Source: an uncultured Verrucomicrobiota bacterium
Lineage (GTDB): Bacteria; Verrucomicrobiota; Kiritimatiellia; RFP12; UBA1067
Direction: 5' to 3'
NCBI GenBank assembly: GCA_946623785.1
Contig: CAMORM010000010.1
Coordinates: 1-39,174, forward strand
DNA: 39,174 bases
Part shown: one piece after another, positions 17,740 to 27,418 of the stretch
How positions within the stretch are numbered: position 1 is the first letter of the stretch
How the letters are laid out: each line of letters opens with the position of its first letter
The notes under the pieces: generated by a model
Seen by the model: the letters and a program-made list of their open reading frames with translations, nothing else
What the model was told of the DNA's origin: nothing
The model's database searches: none
Translations under genes and position numbers: made by a program

Positions 17740-19395
17740 ATGTCAAACAGAAGAATATTCGTGATAGGCCACAGGAACCCCGACACGGACTCCGTCGTCT
17801 CGGCCATCGCGTACGCGTACCTCAAGCGCCAGCAGGGGCTGGACTGCCTCCCCGCGCGCGCAGGCAGGCTCACGCCGCAGACCGAATACGTACTCAAGCG
17901 CTTCGGCGTGCCATTCCCGGCATTCGTCCCTGACCTCCAGCCGAAAGTCCGCCACTTCCTCGAAGGCGCGCCCGTTACGCTTCCCGAAACGGCCTCGCTC
18001 TGGCAGGCCCTCGGCCTCATGGACTCGAAGGGGCTTTCGGTGCTGCCGGTCACCGACGGCGATGGGCGCTACCGCTCGATGCTGAACCACCTCTCGTTCG
18101 CGCGCAACATGACGCGCAAGATCAACCCGAAGCGCAAGGCCGTCGTCCCAACAAGCGTGGACCTTCTGGTGAACACGCTCAACGCGCAGCCGATAGTCAC
18201 GTTCAACGCTGCGGAAGTGGTCAAGAGCCGCATCCTCGTGGCGGCGTCCAGCCCCGGGACGTTCGCCGGGAACCTCGACCGCGAGATACCGGCGAACGCC
18301 ATCGTCCTCGTCGGCGACCGCGAGGAGGTCATCGAGCGCGCGATCGCGTCGGGCGCGCGCGTGCTAGTGCTTACGAACGGCACCTCGCTCCCGCCGGCAA
18401 TGCGCAGGCTCGCGGAGGAACACCGCGTCTCCGTGATAGTCTCCGCGTACGACACGTCGTCGACGGCGTTCCTCGTGCTCTACTCCACGCCCGTGAGGTA
18501 CATGACGGACCTCGAGGCGAAGCCGGTGCACGCAGAGGACGCCGTGCGAGACATACGCGCGGCTCTCGCCGCATCGCCGTCGCGCTGCCTCCCGGTTGTC
18601 GACAGGGACAACAGGGTGGTCGGCGTGTTCGCCGAGCGCGACCTCGTGAAGGAGCCGAACACCGACATCATCATGGTCGACCACAACGAGCTCTCGCTCG
18701 CCGTGGAGGGGATCGACCAGTTCCGCATCCTCGAGATAATCGACCACCACAAGCTCGGCAACCAGCCCACGCGCCAGCCTGTGACGTTCATCAACAAGGT
18801 CGTTGGCTCCACGGCAACGATCGTCGCCTCGCTATTCGAGGAGCAGCGCGTGGCCCTCACGCCGCAGATCGCCGGCATACTCCTCTCGGGGATACTCGCC
18901 GACACGCTGGGCCTCAGGTCCGCCACCACGACCGACGTCGACCGCAACACGGCAAACAACCTCGCGGACCTGCTGAACCTCGACATCGACGAGTTCGCGA
19001 AGGACCTCTTCGCCCACTCCAGCCACAAGGGCGACTGGACCGTCGAGGAAATGCTCTCCGTGGACGCGAAGAGCTACGAGTTCTCGGGGCGCAAGTTCGC
19101 CGTCGCGCAGGTCGAAAGTGGAACCGCGGACGAGCTGGTGGCGCGACACGAGGAGATCCTCAGGGGTCTCGAGCGCCAGTGCAAGGACCGTTCGCTCGCG
19201 TTCAGCGCGCTCATGATCACGGACATAACGGCGCTCAACTCCGTGCTGCTCGCCGCAGGCGACCAGCGGCTGATAGCGTCCATCCCGTTCCCGAAGCTCT
19301 ATGACCGCACATGGCTCTGCCGCGGGATCCTCTCGCGCAAGAAGCAGCTCCTTCCGCTGCTCATGGAGCAGCTCGAGTCGATATACGGAAGGTAG
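17740..19395 (+). CDS. ppaC: Manganese-dependent inorganic pyrophosphatase (family II) with CBS/DRTGG insert
   Basis: FVIGHRNPDTDSVVSA...DIIMVDHNE...EIIDHHKLGN...GSTATIVASLF...GILADTL; CBS-like and DRTGG-like segments between the DHH motifs. ORF trimmed from 17278 to ATG 17740. Confidence 0.92.
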   Translation: MSNRRIFVIGHRNPDTDSVVSAIAYAYLKRQQGLDCLPARAGRLTPQTEYVLKRFGVPFPAFVPDLQPKVRHFLEGAPVTLPETASLWQALGLMDSKGLSVLPVTDGDGRYRSMLNHLSFARNMTRKINPKRKAVVPTSVDLLVNTLNAQPIVTFNAAEVVKSRILVAASSPGTFAGNLDREIPANAIVLVGDREEVIERAIASGARVLVLTNGTSLPPAMRRLAEEHRVSVIVSAYDTSSTAFLVLYSTPVRYMTDLEAKPVHAEDAVRDIRAALAASPSRCLPVVDRDNRVVGVFAERDLVKEPNTDIIMVDHNELSLAVEGIDQFRILEIIDHHKLGNQPTRQPVTFINKVVGSTATIVASLFEEQRVALTPQIAGILLSGILADTLGLRSATTTDVDRNTANNLADLLNLDIDEFAKDLFAHSSHKGDWTVEEMLSVDAKSYEFSGRKFAVAQVESGTADELVARHEEILRGLERQCKDRSLAFSALMITDITALNSVLLAAGDQRLIASIPFPKLYDRTWLCRGILSRKKQLLPLLMEQLESIYGR

Positions 19396-19413
19396 TCACA
19401 AGGGAGTTTCCAT

Positions 19414-20181
19414 ATGCGCGAACTGAAGGACATCCTCGCCGAGGTACAGGCGAACATCGCCAACGCGTGCGCGAAGGCGCACCGCGACCCATCGGAGGTC
19501 GAGATAGTGGCCGTAACGAAAACGCACGGCCCGGAAGTCGTGCGCGAAGCCTGGGAGAACGGGCTTTCGATAGTCGGCGAGAACAAGGTGCAGGAGGCGG
19601 CCTGGAAGAAGCCCGAGTCCGTGTCCGGCCCCGAATGGCACCTCATCGGGCACCTCCAGCGCAACAAGGTCCGCCACGCGCTCGGCCTATTCGAGTGCTT
19701 CCATTCCGTGGACTCCGTAGCGCTGCTCGACAGGATCGACTCGATTGCCGACGAGCTCGGCGCGCGGCCGCGCGTGCTTCTCGAGGTCAACGTGTCAGGC
19801 GAGCGGTCGAAGAGCGGGATGCGCCCGCAGGACGTTGACGCCGCGGTTGAGCGCGCGCTTTCGCTTAAGCGCGTCACGCTCGAGGGCTTCATGACGATGG
19901 CGCCTTTCACCCCCAAGCCCGAGGAGACTCGTCCGCACTTCGCGCGCCTGCGCGAGCTGCGCGACAGCGCGGAAAAGCGCTTCGGCGTCGTCCTCCCGCG
20001 CCTTTCGATGGGGATGACGAACGACTACACCGTCGCCATAGAGGAAGGCGCCACCTGGGTGCGCCTGGGCACGGTTCTCTTCGGCGAGCGCCCGAAGGCG
20101 AAGCCTGCGCGCCTCGTCGACGCAAGCGACGCAGGCGAATCCGGCGAGGGCGGCGGCCTGTACGACCGCGTCCTGGACTAG
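19414..20181 (+). CDS. yggS: YggS/PROSC family PLP-homeostasis protein
   Basis: VAVTKTHGPEVVREAWENGLSIVGENKVQEA...WHLIGHLQRNKVRHAL...EVNVSGERSKSG...LSMGMTNDYTVAIEEGATWVRLGTVLFGER; SD AAGGGAG. Confidence 0.93.
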   Translation: MRELKDILAEVQANIANACAKAHRDPSEVEIVAVTKTHGPEVVREAWENGLSIVGENKVQEAAWKKPESVSGPEWHLIGHLQRNKVRHALGLFECFHSVDSVALLDRIDSIADELGARPRVLLEVNVSGERSKSGMRPQDVDAAVERALSLKRVTLEGFMTMAPFTPKPEETRPHFARLRELRDSAEKRFGVVLPRLSMGMTNDYTVAIEEGATWVRLGTVLFGERPKAKPARLVDASDAGESGEGGGLYDRVLD

Positions 20182-20190
20182 CACCGGCGC

Positions 20191-21150
20191 TCAGCCGAGG
20201 CTCAGGCCGTCGAACGCCGAGCCAAGCGAGCCGAAGGAGTCCGTGGAGCCCTTGTGGCTGTCCATCCACTCGCGGACGTTCACCGCCTCCTCCTCCGCGG
20301 CGATTTCCTCGGGCGTGCGCGGCTTGAGCGGCTTCGCCTGGCATTCGCGGATGGAAAGCGAGATGCGGTTGCGCTCCCAGTCGAGGGAGAGTATCTTTAC
20401 AGTAACGTTCTCGCCTTCCTTCACGAAGGCGCGAGGATCCACGACCTTGTCCCACGAAATCTCGCGCACTGGCACAAGCCCCTCGATTCCGCCTATGTCT
20501 ACGAAAGCGCCGAAGTCGAGCACCTTTACGATCCTGCCGTTCACGGTCTCGCCCTCGACCAGTTTCGCCTTGAGATCCTCTATCTCCGCCTGCGCCTGGC
20601 GCTCGAGGAGGGCGCGGCGAGAAAGGACCACGTTCGGGCCGCGGTCGTCCTCCGAGCACTCGGTCACGAGGAAGCTGTACTTGTTGCCGACGTACTGCGC
20701 GCCATCCACGCGGCGGCGCTCCATCTGCGAATACGGGCAGAACGCGCGCTGGCCTGCAACGGTGACCTCCCAGCCGCCCTTCACCTCCTTCTCGACGCGG
20801 CCCTCCACCGGGAGCCCGCCGGCAAACGCCGCCTTGAGCGTGTCGCCCAGAAGCGACACGGGCTTCTCTGCCTTTGCGAGGTCGAAGAGGTACGCGTCGC
20901 GGTCCATTCCAACGAACACGACATCCACCCTGTCGCCAGCCTTAAGATTGACATTGCCTTCGTCGTCCGTAACCTGCTCGACAGGAAGAAGGCCCTCCTG
21001 CTTCGAATTGACGTCGAGCGTTGCGTACCCCCTGCCCACCGCCGTGACGACGGCCGTAATGCGGTCGCCGGGATTGAACCCCTTGCGGTACCTGGAGAAC
21101 TGGTTGTTGAGCATGGCGGCGAAGTCGCCCATCGAGGCCTTTTTGTCCAT
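20191..21150 (-). CDS. S1 RNA-binding domain protein (30S ribosomal protein S1-like, about three S1 domains)
   Basis: GDRITAVVTAVGRGYATLDVNSKQEGLLP; VNGRIVKVLDFGAFVDIGGIEGLVPVREISWDKVVDPRAFVKEGENVTVKILSLDWERNRISLSIRE. Confidence 0.85.
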   Translation of the reverse strand: MDKKASMGDFAAMLNNQFSRYRKGFNPGDRITAVVTAVGRGYATLDVNSKQEGLLPVEQVTDDEGNVNLKAGDRVDVVFVGMDRDAYLFDLAKAEKPVSLLGDTLKAAFAGGLPVEGRVEKEVKGGWEVTVAGQRAFCPYSQMERRRVDGAQYVGNKYSFLVTECSEDDRGPNVVLSRRALLERQAQAEIEDLKAKLVEGETVNGRIVKVLDFGAFVDIGGIEGLVPVREISWDKVVDPRAFVKEGENVTVKILSLDWERNRISLSIRECQAKPLKPRTPEEIAAEEEAVNVREWMDSHKGSTDSFGSLGSAFDGLSLG

Positions 21151-21206
21151 AGTCGTCTCTCTTTGAAGCACGAAAACCGCCCGGTGTCCCGCGCGGCGTT
21201 GTCGAG

Positions 21207-21281
21207 TGGCAGCCCCAAGGAGAGTCGAACTCCTCTACCAAGCATGAAAAGCTCGTGTCCTAACCGATAGACGATGGGGCC
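21207..21281 (-). tRNA. tRNA-Glu(TTC), CCA encoded
   Basis: Minus strand GGCCCCATCGTCTATCGGTTAGGACACGAGCTTTTCATGCTTGGTAGAGGAGTTCGACTCTCCTTGGGGCTGCCA; anticodon stem CGAGC/GCTTG, loop TTTTCAT. Confidence 0.95.
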
Positions 21282-21294
21282 GTAACGGGCGCAT

Positions 21295-21323
21295 AATTTA
21301 TCAAATCCTTCGTGCCGGCGCAA
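21295..21323 (-). promoter_or_regulatory. Promoter TTGCGC-N17-TAAATT (TGA extension) for tRNA-Glu / S1 gene
   Basis: Minus strand TTGCGCCGGCACGAAGGATTTGATAAATT immediately upstream of the tRNA. Confidence 0.6.
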
Positions 21324-21374
21324 GGGCGAAAATCATATTTCCGCAACAGCGCCGCGATATGCCATGGCCCTCTC

Positions 21375-24300
21375 TCATTTGGCCGACGCCACCTGCCCCT
21401 TGCCCGCAGCCAATGGCTCGGACGGCGGCAGATGGACGTCAGTGCAGTCGTCAACGGCAAAAGCAGGACGCGCATCCACGCCGTCAACGCCGACCTTTAC
21501 GTTCTCGAACCTAACGCCATCCGCGTGGCGCAGGTAGAACCCGTGCGCGGGAAGAGGCGTTCCGAAGCACCTGTTTTCTGGATACGACTTCTCCGCCTCG
21601 GGAACGGGCTTCTTCCAGCCGTCCCCGGCAATGCCTCCCTTGACCGTCAAGTCGATGTCGCGGAAGAGAATGTCGCTCCCGAGGCGACGCCCCGGAACTC
21701 CCGTGACGGAAGAGGCGATCCAGCTGCAGGACGACGCCTTGACGTTCTGGATCGTCACGTTGCGCATGTGGAAGGGACGGCTGTCGTTGCCCTTTCTCGC
21801 TCCAACGCGGAGGAAGAACGGAGTCTGCACGCCGCTCCTCATCTCCACGCGCTCGACGAGCACGTTCTCGACCGCACCGCCGTCAACGGCCTCTAGCGCC
21901 ACTCCCGCGAGGCCCGAGATCGGCTCGTCCACGCCCGGTATCTTGCGCCTCATCCACTGGAGGTCCGCGAACGGCGCCTCACGACAGCGCTCCATCACGA
22001 CGTCGTGAATGTACCAGTTGCGGAACACTCCCTGCGAAGCGGTGCCGAGCTTCACGAAGTTGCAGTTCGAGGCGAGACGGCAGTTGCGCACCTCCACGTT
22101 CTCCGAGACGAACGACGGATCGTGGATCTTCCCGCAGATGGCGTCGTCCTCGCAGTCGATGTCGCAGTCCTCGATCAGCACGTTTTTAGCCTCGATGTCG
22201 AACCCGTCGTTGTTGTAGTTCGCGTGTCCGTCCAGCCTCACGCCTCGCACGACGATGCCGTCGCACCGATGGAAGTAGCACGTCCACGAAGCGGAGTTCT
22301 CCAGCGTGACGCCTTCCATGCGGAAACTCTTCGTGTTTTCGAGAGCAATCAGTTTCCAGCGTCCCGACCTGTTGTTCACGTACGGCGTCGCAGCCTGGCC
22401 GCAGCCGTCTACGCGCCCCCTTCCGACAAGCGCGATGTTCGAGACGTCCTTCCCGACGATGAGCGCAGCGCGGAGATTGCTCTCGTCTTCGACGCCTCTC
22501 GCTATGCGCAGCAGCTCGTTCGTCTCTCCGTAGAGCCGTGCCCCCTCGGCGAGGTCGATCGTGACGTTGTCCCTGAACATGAGGCAGGCGACGGGATAAT
22601 CGCCGCGTGCCACATGCACCGTGCCTCCTCCAGCCGCCGCGACGCGGTCGATAGCAGCCTGCAGCTCATGCGTGCCCGCGGGAGCACTGACCGTCACCTC
22701 CTCGCAAAGCGACGCCTCGAACGGGAACACCGGAAGTCCGTCGTTGACGCGGTAGAGTCCGTCGAAGATCGGACAAGACCAGTAGGCGTAGCGGACTCGC
22801 ACGGGGCGCGCAACGCCTTCGGCGCGAACATGGACAGTCCCGTCCTCGGCAAGCTTCGCCTCCGCCCAGACGAACTTCCCGTCTTCGCCCGCGACGGCGA
22901 ACATCCGCGGATGGATGGCGCCGTTGCGCGCCGCGATGCCCTTGCCTATGTCGCGGAACGAGACGGCCATCGTGTCTCCGCGGCGCGTCATCGACTTGAA
23001 GCGAGGGCCCGGGAGGGACTCTTTCCTGCCGTATTTAAGCCGCAGCGCCTCGCCGAGAAGGCGGTTCGCGACTTCCTCCTTCCTGCATGGATGGATGTCG
23101 GAATGGTCGCCAAGGTCAATCGTGCAGACAAGCGACGTGTTCGGGTAGCTGGCCATCTTCTCCTGAGCCGCGCGCAACGGCGCAAACCCAAGCTGGTCGG
23201 GCGAAGCGCCTTTCCAGAAATCGTCGGGAAGCCGCTCGGACGGCGTGTGCTTGTAAAGCGACGAAAGCTGCGTGGCGACGAACGGCATCATCGGATCGCG
23301 AAACGCCGCGCGCCACGAGTCGAAGAGCATCTTCTCAAGCGCGGCATATCCGTCGGGATTGCCGGAGTTGGAGCAGCCCTGGTACCAGATCACGCCACCA
23401 ACGTTCATCTGCGACACGGGATTGACCATCGCGTTGTAGAGGGCGCTTGGCGTATCGCGGTTCGTGCGCGGATTTGCAACCGCGCCGAACGGATTCGGCC
23501 GCACGCCGATCTTGGAGATGTCGGCCCTGAACTCCACCTTCTCCGTCCAGTCGCCGTCAGGCAGGGCGATCTTCTCTCCTGAGCGGACATTGGCGACCCA
23601 TACTTGCTCGCCGATGCCGCCGGTTCCGTAGTGGTCTGCGGCTCGCACGGCCGCAACGTGCCGCCCGGCCGCGGCGCGGAAGCGGTAGTCGCGCGGCGCG
23701 CACCAGTATTCCTTCACGCCGGAAAACGGCCCGGTCGCGCCGATCTTCGTTCCGTCCACAAAGGTCTCGTCGGCGTCGTTCACGAAGTCCATGTGGAACA
23801 CGAGCTCGTCCTCCGCCCACGATTCCGGCACTTTGAAATCGAAACGGTACCAGCACACCCCGGGGACTGCGAGTCCGTCAAACATGCCGTAGGAGCGCTT
23901 CTTCCAATCCGAGACGTCCAAGCCGGGCAAGGCCCAGCGAGACATCGCCGCTTTTGTGGCTTCTGGGTCGGATGCGAAAAAGGCATCCAGCCAGCTCTTG
24001 AAGCGCCGCTCGGACTCCAAGCGCAAATCCGACAGTGCTTTCACGGGGTCTGTCCCCGCGCTGAACCGCGCGGCGGCAAGAGCCGAAACGACATCCTCCC
24101 GTCCGCATCGCGCAAATTCGCTTTCCGGTATCCATGGCTCGATCATAGTCCCTCCCCAGCTCACATTGATCATCCCGACGGGAATGTCGTCCTCAAGCGC
24201 CTTCCTGAGCTTCGAGCCAAAGAAGTAGCCAATCGCGCTGAACGGTCCGACCGCCTCGCGGCTCGTGACCGCCTGCCATGAAGGACGTCCCGTCATGTCC

Positions 24301-24791
24301 GTCCGCGGACCGTCGACAGCTAGCGAACGCCGCCCGTTGAAAAGGCGCAGCCGTCCGTCGTTCGCTGCGTCGGCAATCTTGTCGCCCCCAGGCAGGCGGA
24401 AGAATGGATTATCCCCCGCCCAGACCGGATAGCTCATGTTGCTCTGCCCCGAGCAGACCCACACCTCGCCGACGAGGATGTCGCGGAAGACGAACGGCTC
24501 GCCCGCCTTCTCCCATCCGGGCGCGACCGCCATCTCGAACGGACCGCCCGCCTTCCCTGCGGAGAACTCCAGCGCCCAGCGTCCGTCCGCGCCCGCGGTT
24601 GCCTCGCGCGTCTCGCCGCGGAACGTCGCCTTCACGAGCAACGCCGGCTCGGCACTTCCCGACACGCGCACGGGCTTGTCGCGCTGCACGACCATGCGGT
24701 CGCCGAAGATGTTGTCTACGGTGAACGCCGCGTCCGCGCATGCAACCGACGCGATTACAATCGCAAGACTCGCAACAAATGTCTTTTTCAT
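21375..24791 (-). CDS. Secreted fusion: sialate O-acetylesterase-like (SASA) + GH28-like right-handed beta-helix
   Basis: N-part VWVCSGQSNMSYPVWAGDN, GVIWYQGCSNSGNPDGY, DLGDHSDIHPCRKEEVANRL; C-part AAGGGTVHVARGDYPV, LEGGVTLENSASWT-like, NYNNDGFDIEAKNVLIEDCDIDCEDDAICGK. Confidence 0.85.
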   Translation of the reverse strand: MKKTFVASLAIVIASVACADAAFTVDNIFGDRMVVQRDKPVRVSGSAEPALLVKATFRGETREATAGADGRWALEFSAGKAGGPFEMAVAPGWEKAGEPFVFRDILVGEVWVCSGQSNMSYPVWAGDNPFFRLPGGDKIADAANDGRLRLFNGRRSLAVDGPRTDMTGRPSWQAVTSREAVGPFSAIGYFFGSKLRKALEDDIPVGMINVSWGGTMIEPWIPESEFARCGREDVVSALAAARFSAGTDPVKALSDLRLESERRFKSWLDAFFASDPEATKAAMSRWALPGLDVSDWKKRSYGMFDGLAVPGVCWYRFDFKVPESWAEDELVFHMDFVNDADETFVDGTKIGATGPFSGVKEYWCAPRDYRFRAAAGRHVAAVRAADHYGTGGIGEQVWVANVRSGEKIALPDGDWTEKVEFRADISKIGVRPNPFGAVANPRTNRDTPSALYNAMVNPVSQMNVGGVIWYQGCSNSGNPDGYAALEKMLFDSWRAAFRDPMMPFVATQLSSLYKHTPSERLPDDFWKGASPDQLGFAPLRAAQEKMASYPNTSLVCTIDLGDHSDIHPCRKEEVANRLLGEALRLKYGRKESLPGPRFKSMTRRGDTMAVSFRDIGKGIAARNGAIHPRMFAVAGEDGKFVWAEAKLAEDGTVHVRAEGVARPVRVRYAYWSCPIFDGLYRVNDGLPVFPFEASLCEEVTVSAPAGTHELQAAIDRVAAAGGGTVHVARGDYPVACLMFRDNVTIDLAEGARLYGETNELLRIARGVEDESNLRAALIVGKDVSNIALVGRGRVDGCGQAATPYVNNRSGRWKLIALENTKSFRMEGVTLENSASWTCYFHRCDGIVVRGVRLDGHANYNNDGFDIEAKNVLIEDCDIDCEDDAICGKIHDPSFVSENVEVRNCRLASNCNFVKLGTASQGVFRNWYIHDVVMERCREAPFADLQWMRRKIPGVDEPISGLAGVALEAVDGGAVENVLVERVEMRSGVQTPFFLRVGARKGNDSRPFHMRNVTIQNVKASSCSWIASSVTGVPGRRLGSDILFRDIDLTVKGGIAGDGWKKPVPEAEKSYPENRCFGTPLPAHGFYLRHADGVRFENVKVGVDGVDARPAFAVDDCTDVHLPPSEPLAAGKGQVASAK

Positions 24792-24815
24792 TGCATTCAA
24801 CACCTTAACTTGACC

Positions 24816-27395
24816 TTACCTGACGATTATCGCCATGCCGCCATATGCAAGCGACACGCCGCCGTTCGAATAGGCGATGCGCACCGAACCATCCGGCAGC
24901 GAGACGCTTGCGAACTCACCGGAAAACGTCCCTGCCGATATCAGCCTGTAGCTGCCGTTCTTGACAGGCGTGTATCCGTCGGCGAAGCTGACCTCGAGAC
25001 GCGCACCGTCTACGTTCGCCGCGCCCTTCACGACGATCGGCGCATCGCGTCCCGAGACAACGACGGAGACAACCGACTCAGTGTTCGTCATCGTGAGCTT
25101 GTCGGCGATCACCGATCCGCCCGCCGCGGAAAGCGTGCCGTAGTCGAGGCAGAGCTCGGACGTCTGCGCACCGTTCGTGACGGCAAGCGTGCCGCCGTTC
25201 ACGAAAACAGAGCCTTCGAACTCTCCTATTACGATGGGGACGCTGTTGTCAGTCTTCCCCTCGGCCCTAAGCCCGTTCTTGATTCCGCTGCACGCAGAAA
25301 GCACGGACGTCCCGCCGATCGTCACGCGCGCCACCGCCCCCGTGGCGTATCCGCCGTCGCTCGCAAGGACGACGGGACCGAGAGACGTGAACCGCGAGTC
25401 GTTGTTGAGCGTCAAGTCTCCCTTGACGGTCTGACGCCCGCCCTGCCAGTTGGTGAACTCGCTGATCGCGAGCGTGACGGAATCGTTGACGACCGTCTCG
25501 CCGCCGTCCATCGTGTAGCGTCCCCAGGCCGGCCTCGTATTGAACGCGTTGCGTCCGCCCGCATAGTAGGCGGATCGTCCAAGCGTCATCGCGTTGACGT
25601 CCACCTTGCCGGCGGACATGACGAAATATCCATCGACCGTGCCCGTCTGCGTGCCAGCGTAGCCCGTTCCCGCGCCGACAAGGAGATTGCCGAGCCGCAT
25701 GTCGACCGTTCCGCCGGAGAAGTCCGCGCGCCCCGAAACTTCATACCAGTTGTCGCTGCCGTTTCCATGGCTCGCGACCGTCATGTCCGCGCGGCCCGAC
25801 CCGGACTTGGAGCGGACGACGAGCGTCGGATTCTCGAGTCCGGCGGCGAACTTCATCTCGCCGCTCGCGCAGTTGTTGCGCACCGTATTTCCGGCGACCT
25901 CGGTAGCCGCGATGTTGATTCGTCCTGCGTGGATGACGTTGGTGGGGCCGAGCGCAAGGACCGACGTCTCTGGTCCGCCCAGCGCTCCAGCCGAATCACC
26001 GACACCGACATACTCCGCGCGGACAAAGTTCTCGCCGCGCCCCGTCGCGGCAAGCTTCATCTCGCCACGCGTGTAGATTCCCTCGCCAAGCACAAGCCGC
26101 GACACGTCCGCCGTTACGGACGAAAGGCCAGAGAGGTCGAGAAATCCGCGGGCGCGACCCTTCGTCGGCGTCGCATACCCCCTACCGACGAGGAACTCGC
26201 CGTCCTCCGAGTCCACGTAAAGCGCTCCACCACCCACAAGCGCCACGCACGTATTGTAGATGTTGTTTTCTGCCAGCGGCTGCGCCGTGACGGAGAATGC
26301 GGATCCGAGGACATTCGTCCCAGTAACCGAAAGCGTGGCGTCGCCGGCAATCGAAGTCGTGTGCCGCTTCACCTCCCCCCCGTCGAGGCTGATGCTGGCA
26401 TACGAAACGGAGCTGACGGCCACGCTTTCGGAAATCTCGCTCGTGACGGCATCGGACGCCGACGCGCCCGCGTTGTCGAACGCCACGTCGTTCCCGACGG
26501 GAGAGGTCGCGTCTTCCCAGTTGCCGGGCTTCGCCCAATCGACGGACACGGCGTCTTCACCCGTCCAGTGCGCCACGGTGTCGGAATCTACAGGCTCCGG
26601 CGGAGGCTCGACATACGGCACGACGACGTCCGCCCACGTCGTTCCGACACGGATTTCGTCGACGACGAACTTGTCCGCATCCTCTGCCCTGCTGTAGTCC
26701 ATGTAGAAATTGAGAAAACCAAACTCGGGCCAAGTCGTACTCGAACTCGCTGTCTGGTTCGCAATCGTCCATGTCGTCGGCTCCTCGGCAGAATCTGGAT
26801 CGACCATCAGGCTGACGCGATTGTAGTTGCTCGCCGTGCCCGCAGTATTCTTGTGTATCTTTGCGACGATAAAGTGAACGCTGTCTGCCACAACGGTCGT
26901 TGCCGACAAACGGCTCTGCCCGCCGACTATTCCGCTCCAGAAGTAACCTGTATCTTCAGCACCAAGACCACCTCCAGGACGGGCAGAGTTAGTGTTGGCA
27001 AGTCCAATCCAGAATGTATCACGGTTGTTGTTCCCTCTAGTGTTCTTGTCGACATAGAAAAGCGCGCTGACATAGAACACGTCTTCGTCGTGGCTCTCTG
27101 CCAGTTCCCGAGTCGCCAGCAGGCTCTTGTTCGCCTCGGTGCTCTTCTTGAGCTGCAGCGCATGCTGGCCGCCGTCGATCTTGAGTGTGCCATTTTCGTA
27201 AACGAGCTGTCGAGCGATGACTGTCACGGACGCGTCGGCCGAGTAGGCCCCGGCAAATCCCGTGCCCCCTACCTGCTCGTCAAGCGCACCGAGATCAGCG
27301 GATTCGAATCCGTCGTAGGCCGCCTTTTCGGCAAGAACCGACAGGCTGGCGAGTACGGCCAATGCCGCCGCTGCGATTTTTGTTCGAATGTTCAT
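24816..27395 (-). CDS. Secreted beta-solenoid protein B (LamG-like N-terminus, autotransporter-like solenoid)
   Basis: ATG 27395 (MNIRTKIAAAALAVLASLSVLAEKAAYDGFESADLGALDEQVGGTGF), SD AAGGAGGGGG; repetitive Gly/Asn-rich strands; ends GGMAIIVR. Confidence 0.8.
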   Translation of the reverse strand: MNIRTKIAAAALAVLASLSVLAEKAAYDGFESADLGALDEQVGGTGFAGAYSADASVTVIARQLVYENGTLKIDGGQHALQLKKSTEANKSLLATRELAESHDEDVFYVSALFYVDKNTRGNNNRDTFWIGLANTNSARPGGGLGAEDTGYFWSGIVGGQSRLSATTVVADSVHFIVAKIHKNTAGTASNYNRVSLMVDPDSAEEPTTWTIANQTASSSTTWPEFGFLNFYMDYSRAEDADKFVVDEIRVGTTWADVVVPYVEPPPEPVDSDTVAHWTGEDAVSVDWAKPGNWEDATSPVGNDVAFDNAGASASDAVTSEISESVAVSSVSYASISLDGGEVKRHTTSIAGDATLSVTGTNVLGSAFSVTAQPLAENNIYNTCVALVGGGALYVDSEDGEFLVGRGYATPTKGRARGFLDLSGLSSVTADVSRLVLGEGIYTRGEMKLAATGRGENFVRAEYVGVGDSAGALGGPETSVLALGPTNVIHAGRINIAATEVAGNTVRNNCASGEMKFAAGLENPTLVVRSKSGSGRADMTVASHGNGSDNWYEVSGRADFSGGTVDMRLGNLLVGAGTGYAGTQTGTVDGYFVMSAGKVDVNAMTLGRSAYYAGGRNAFNTRPAWGRYTMDGGETVVNDSVTLAISEFTNWQGGRQTVKGDLTLNNDSRFTSLGPVVLASDGGYATGAVARVTIGGTSVLSACSGIKNGLRAEGKTDNSVPIVIGEFEGSVFVNGGTLAVTNGAQTSELCLDYGTLSAAGGSVIADKLTMTNTESVVSVVVSGRDAPIVVKGAANVDGARLEVSFADGYTPVKNGSYRLISAGTFSGEFASVSLPDGSVRIAYSNGGVSLAYGGMAIIVR

Positions 27396-27418
27396 CTTCC
27401 CCCTCCTTTTCCTTGTTG

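Noticed and set aside
20181-20191. Bidirectional terminator between yggS and the S1 gene
   Set aside because: Only 9 nt between the convergent stops and no convincing hairpin plus T/A tracts.
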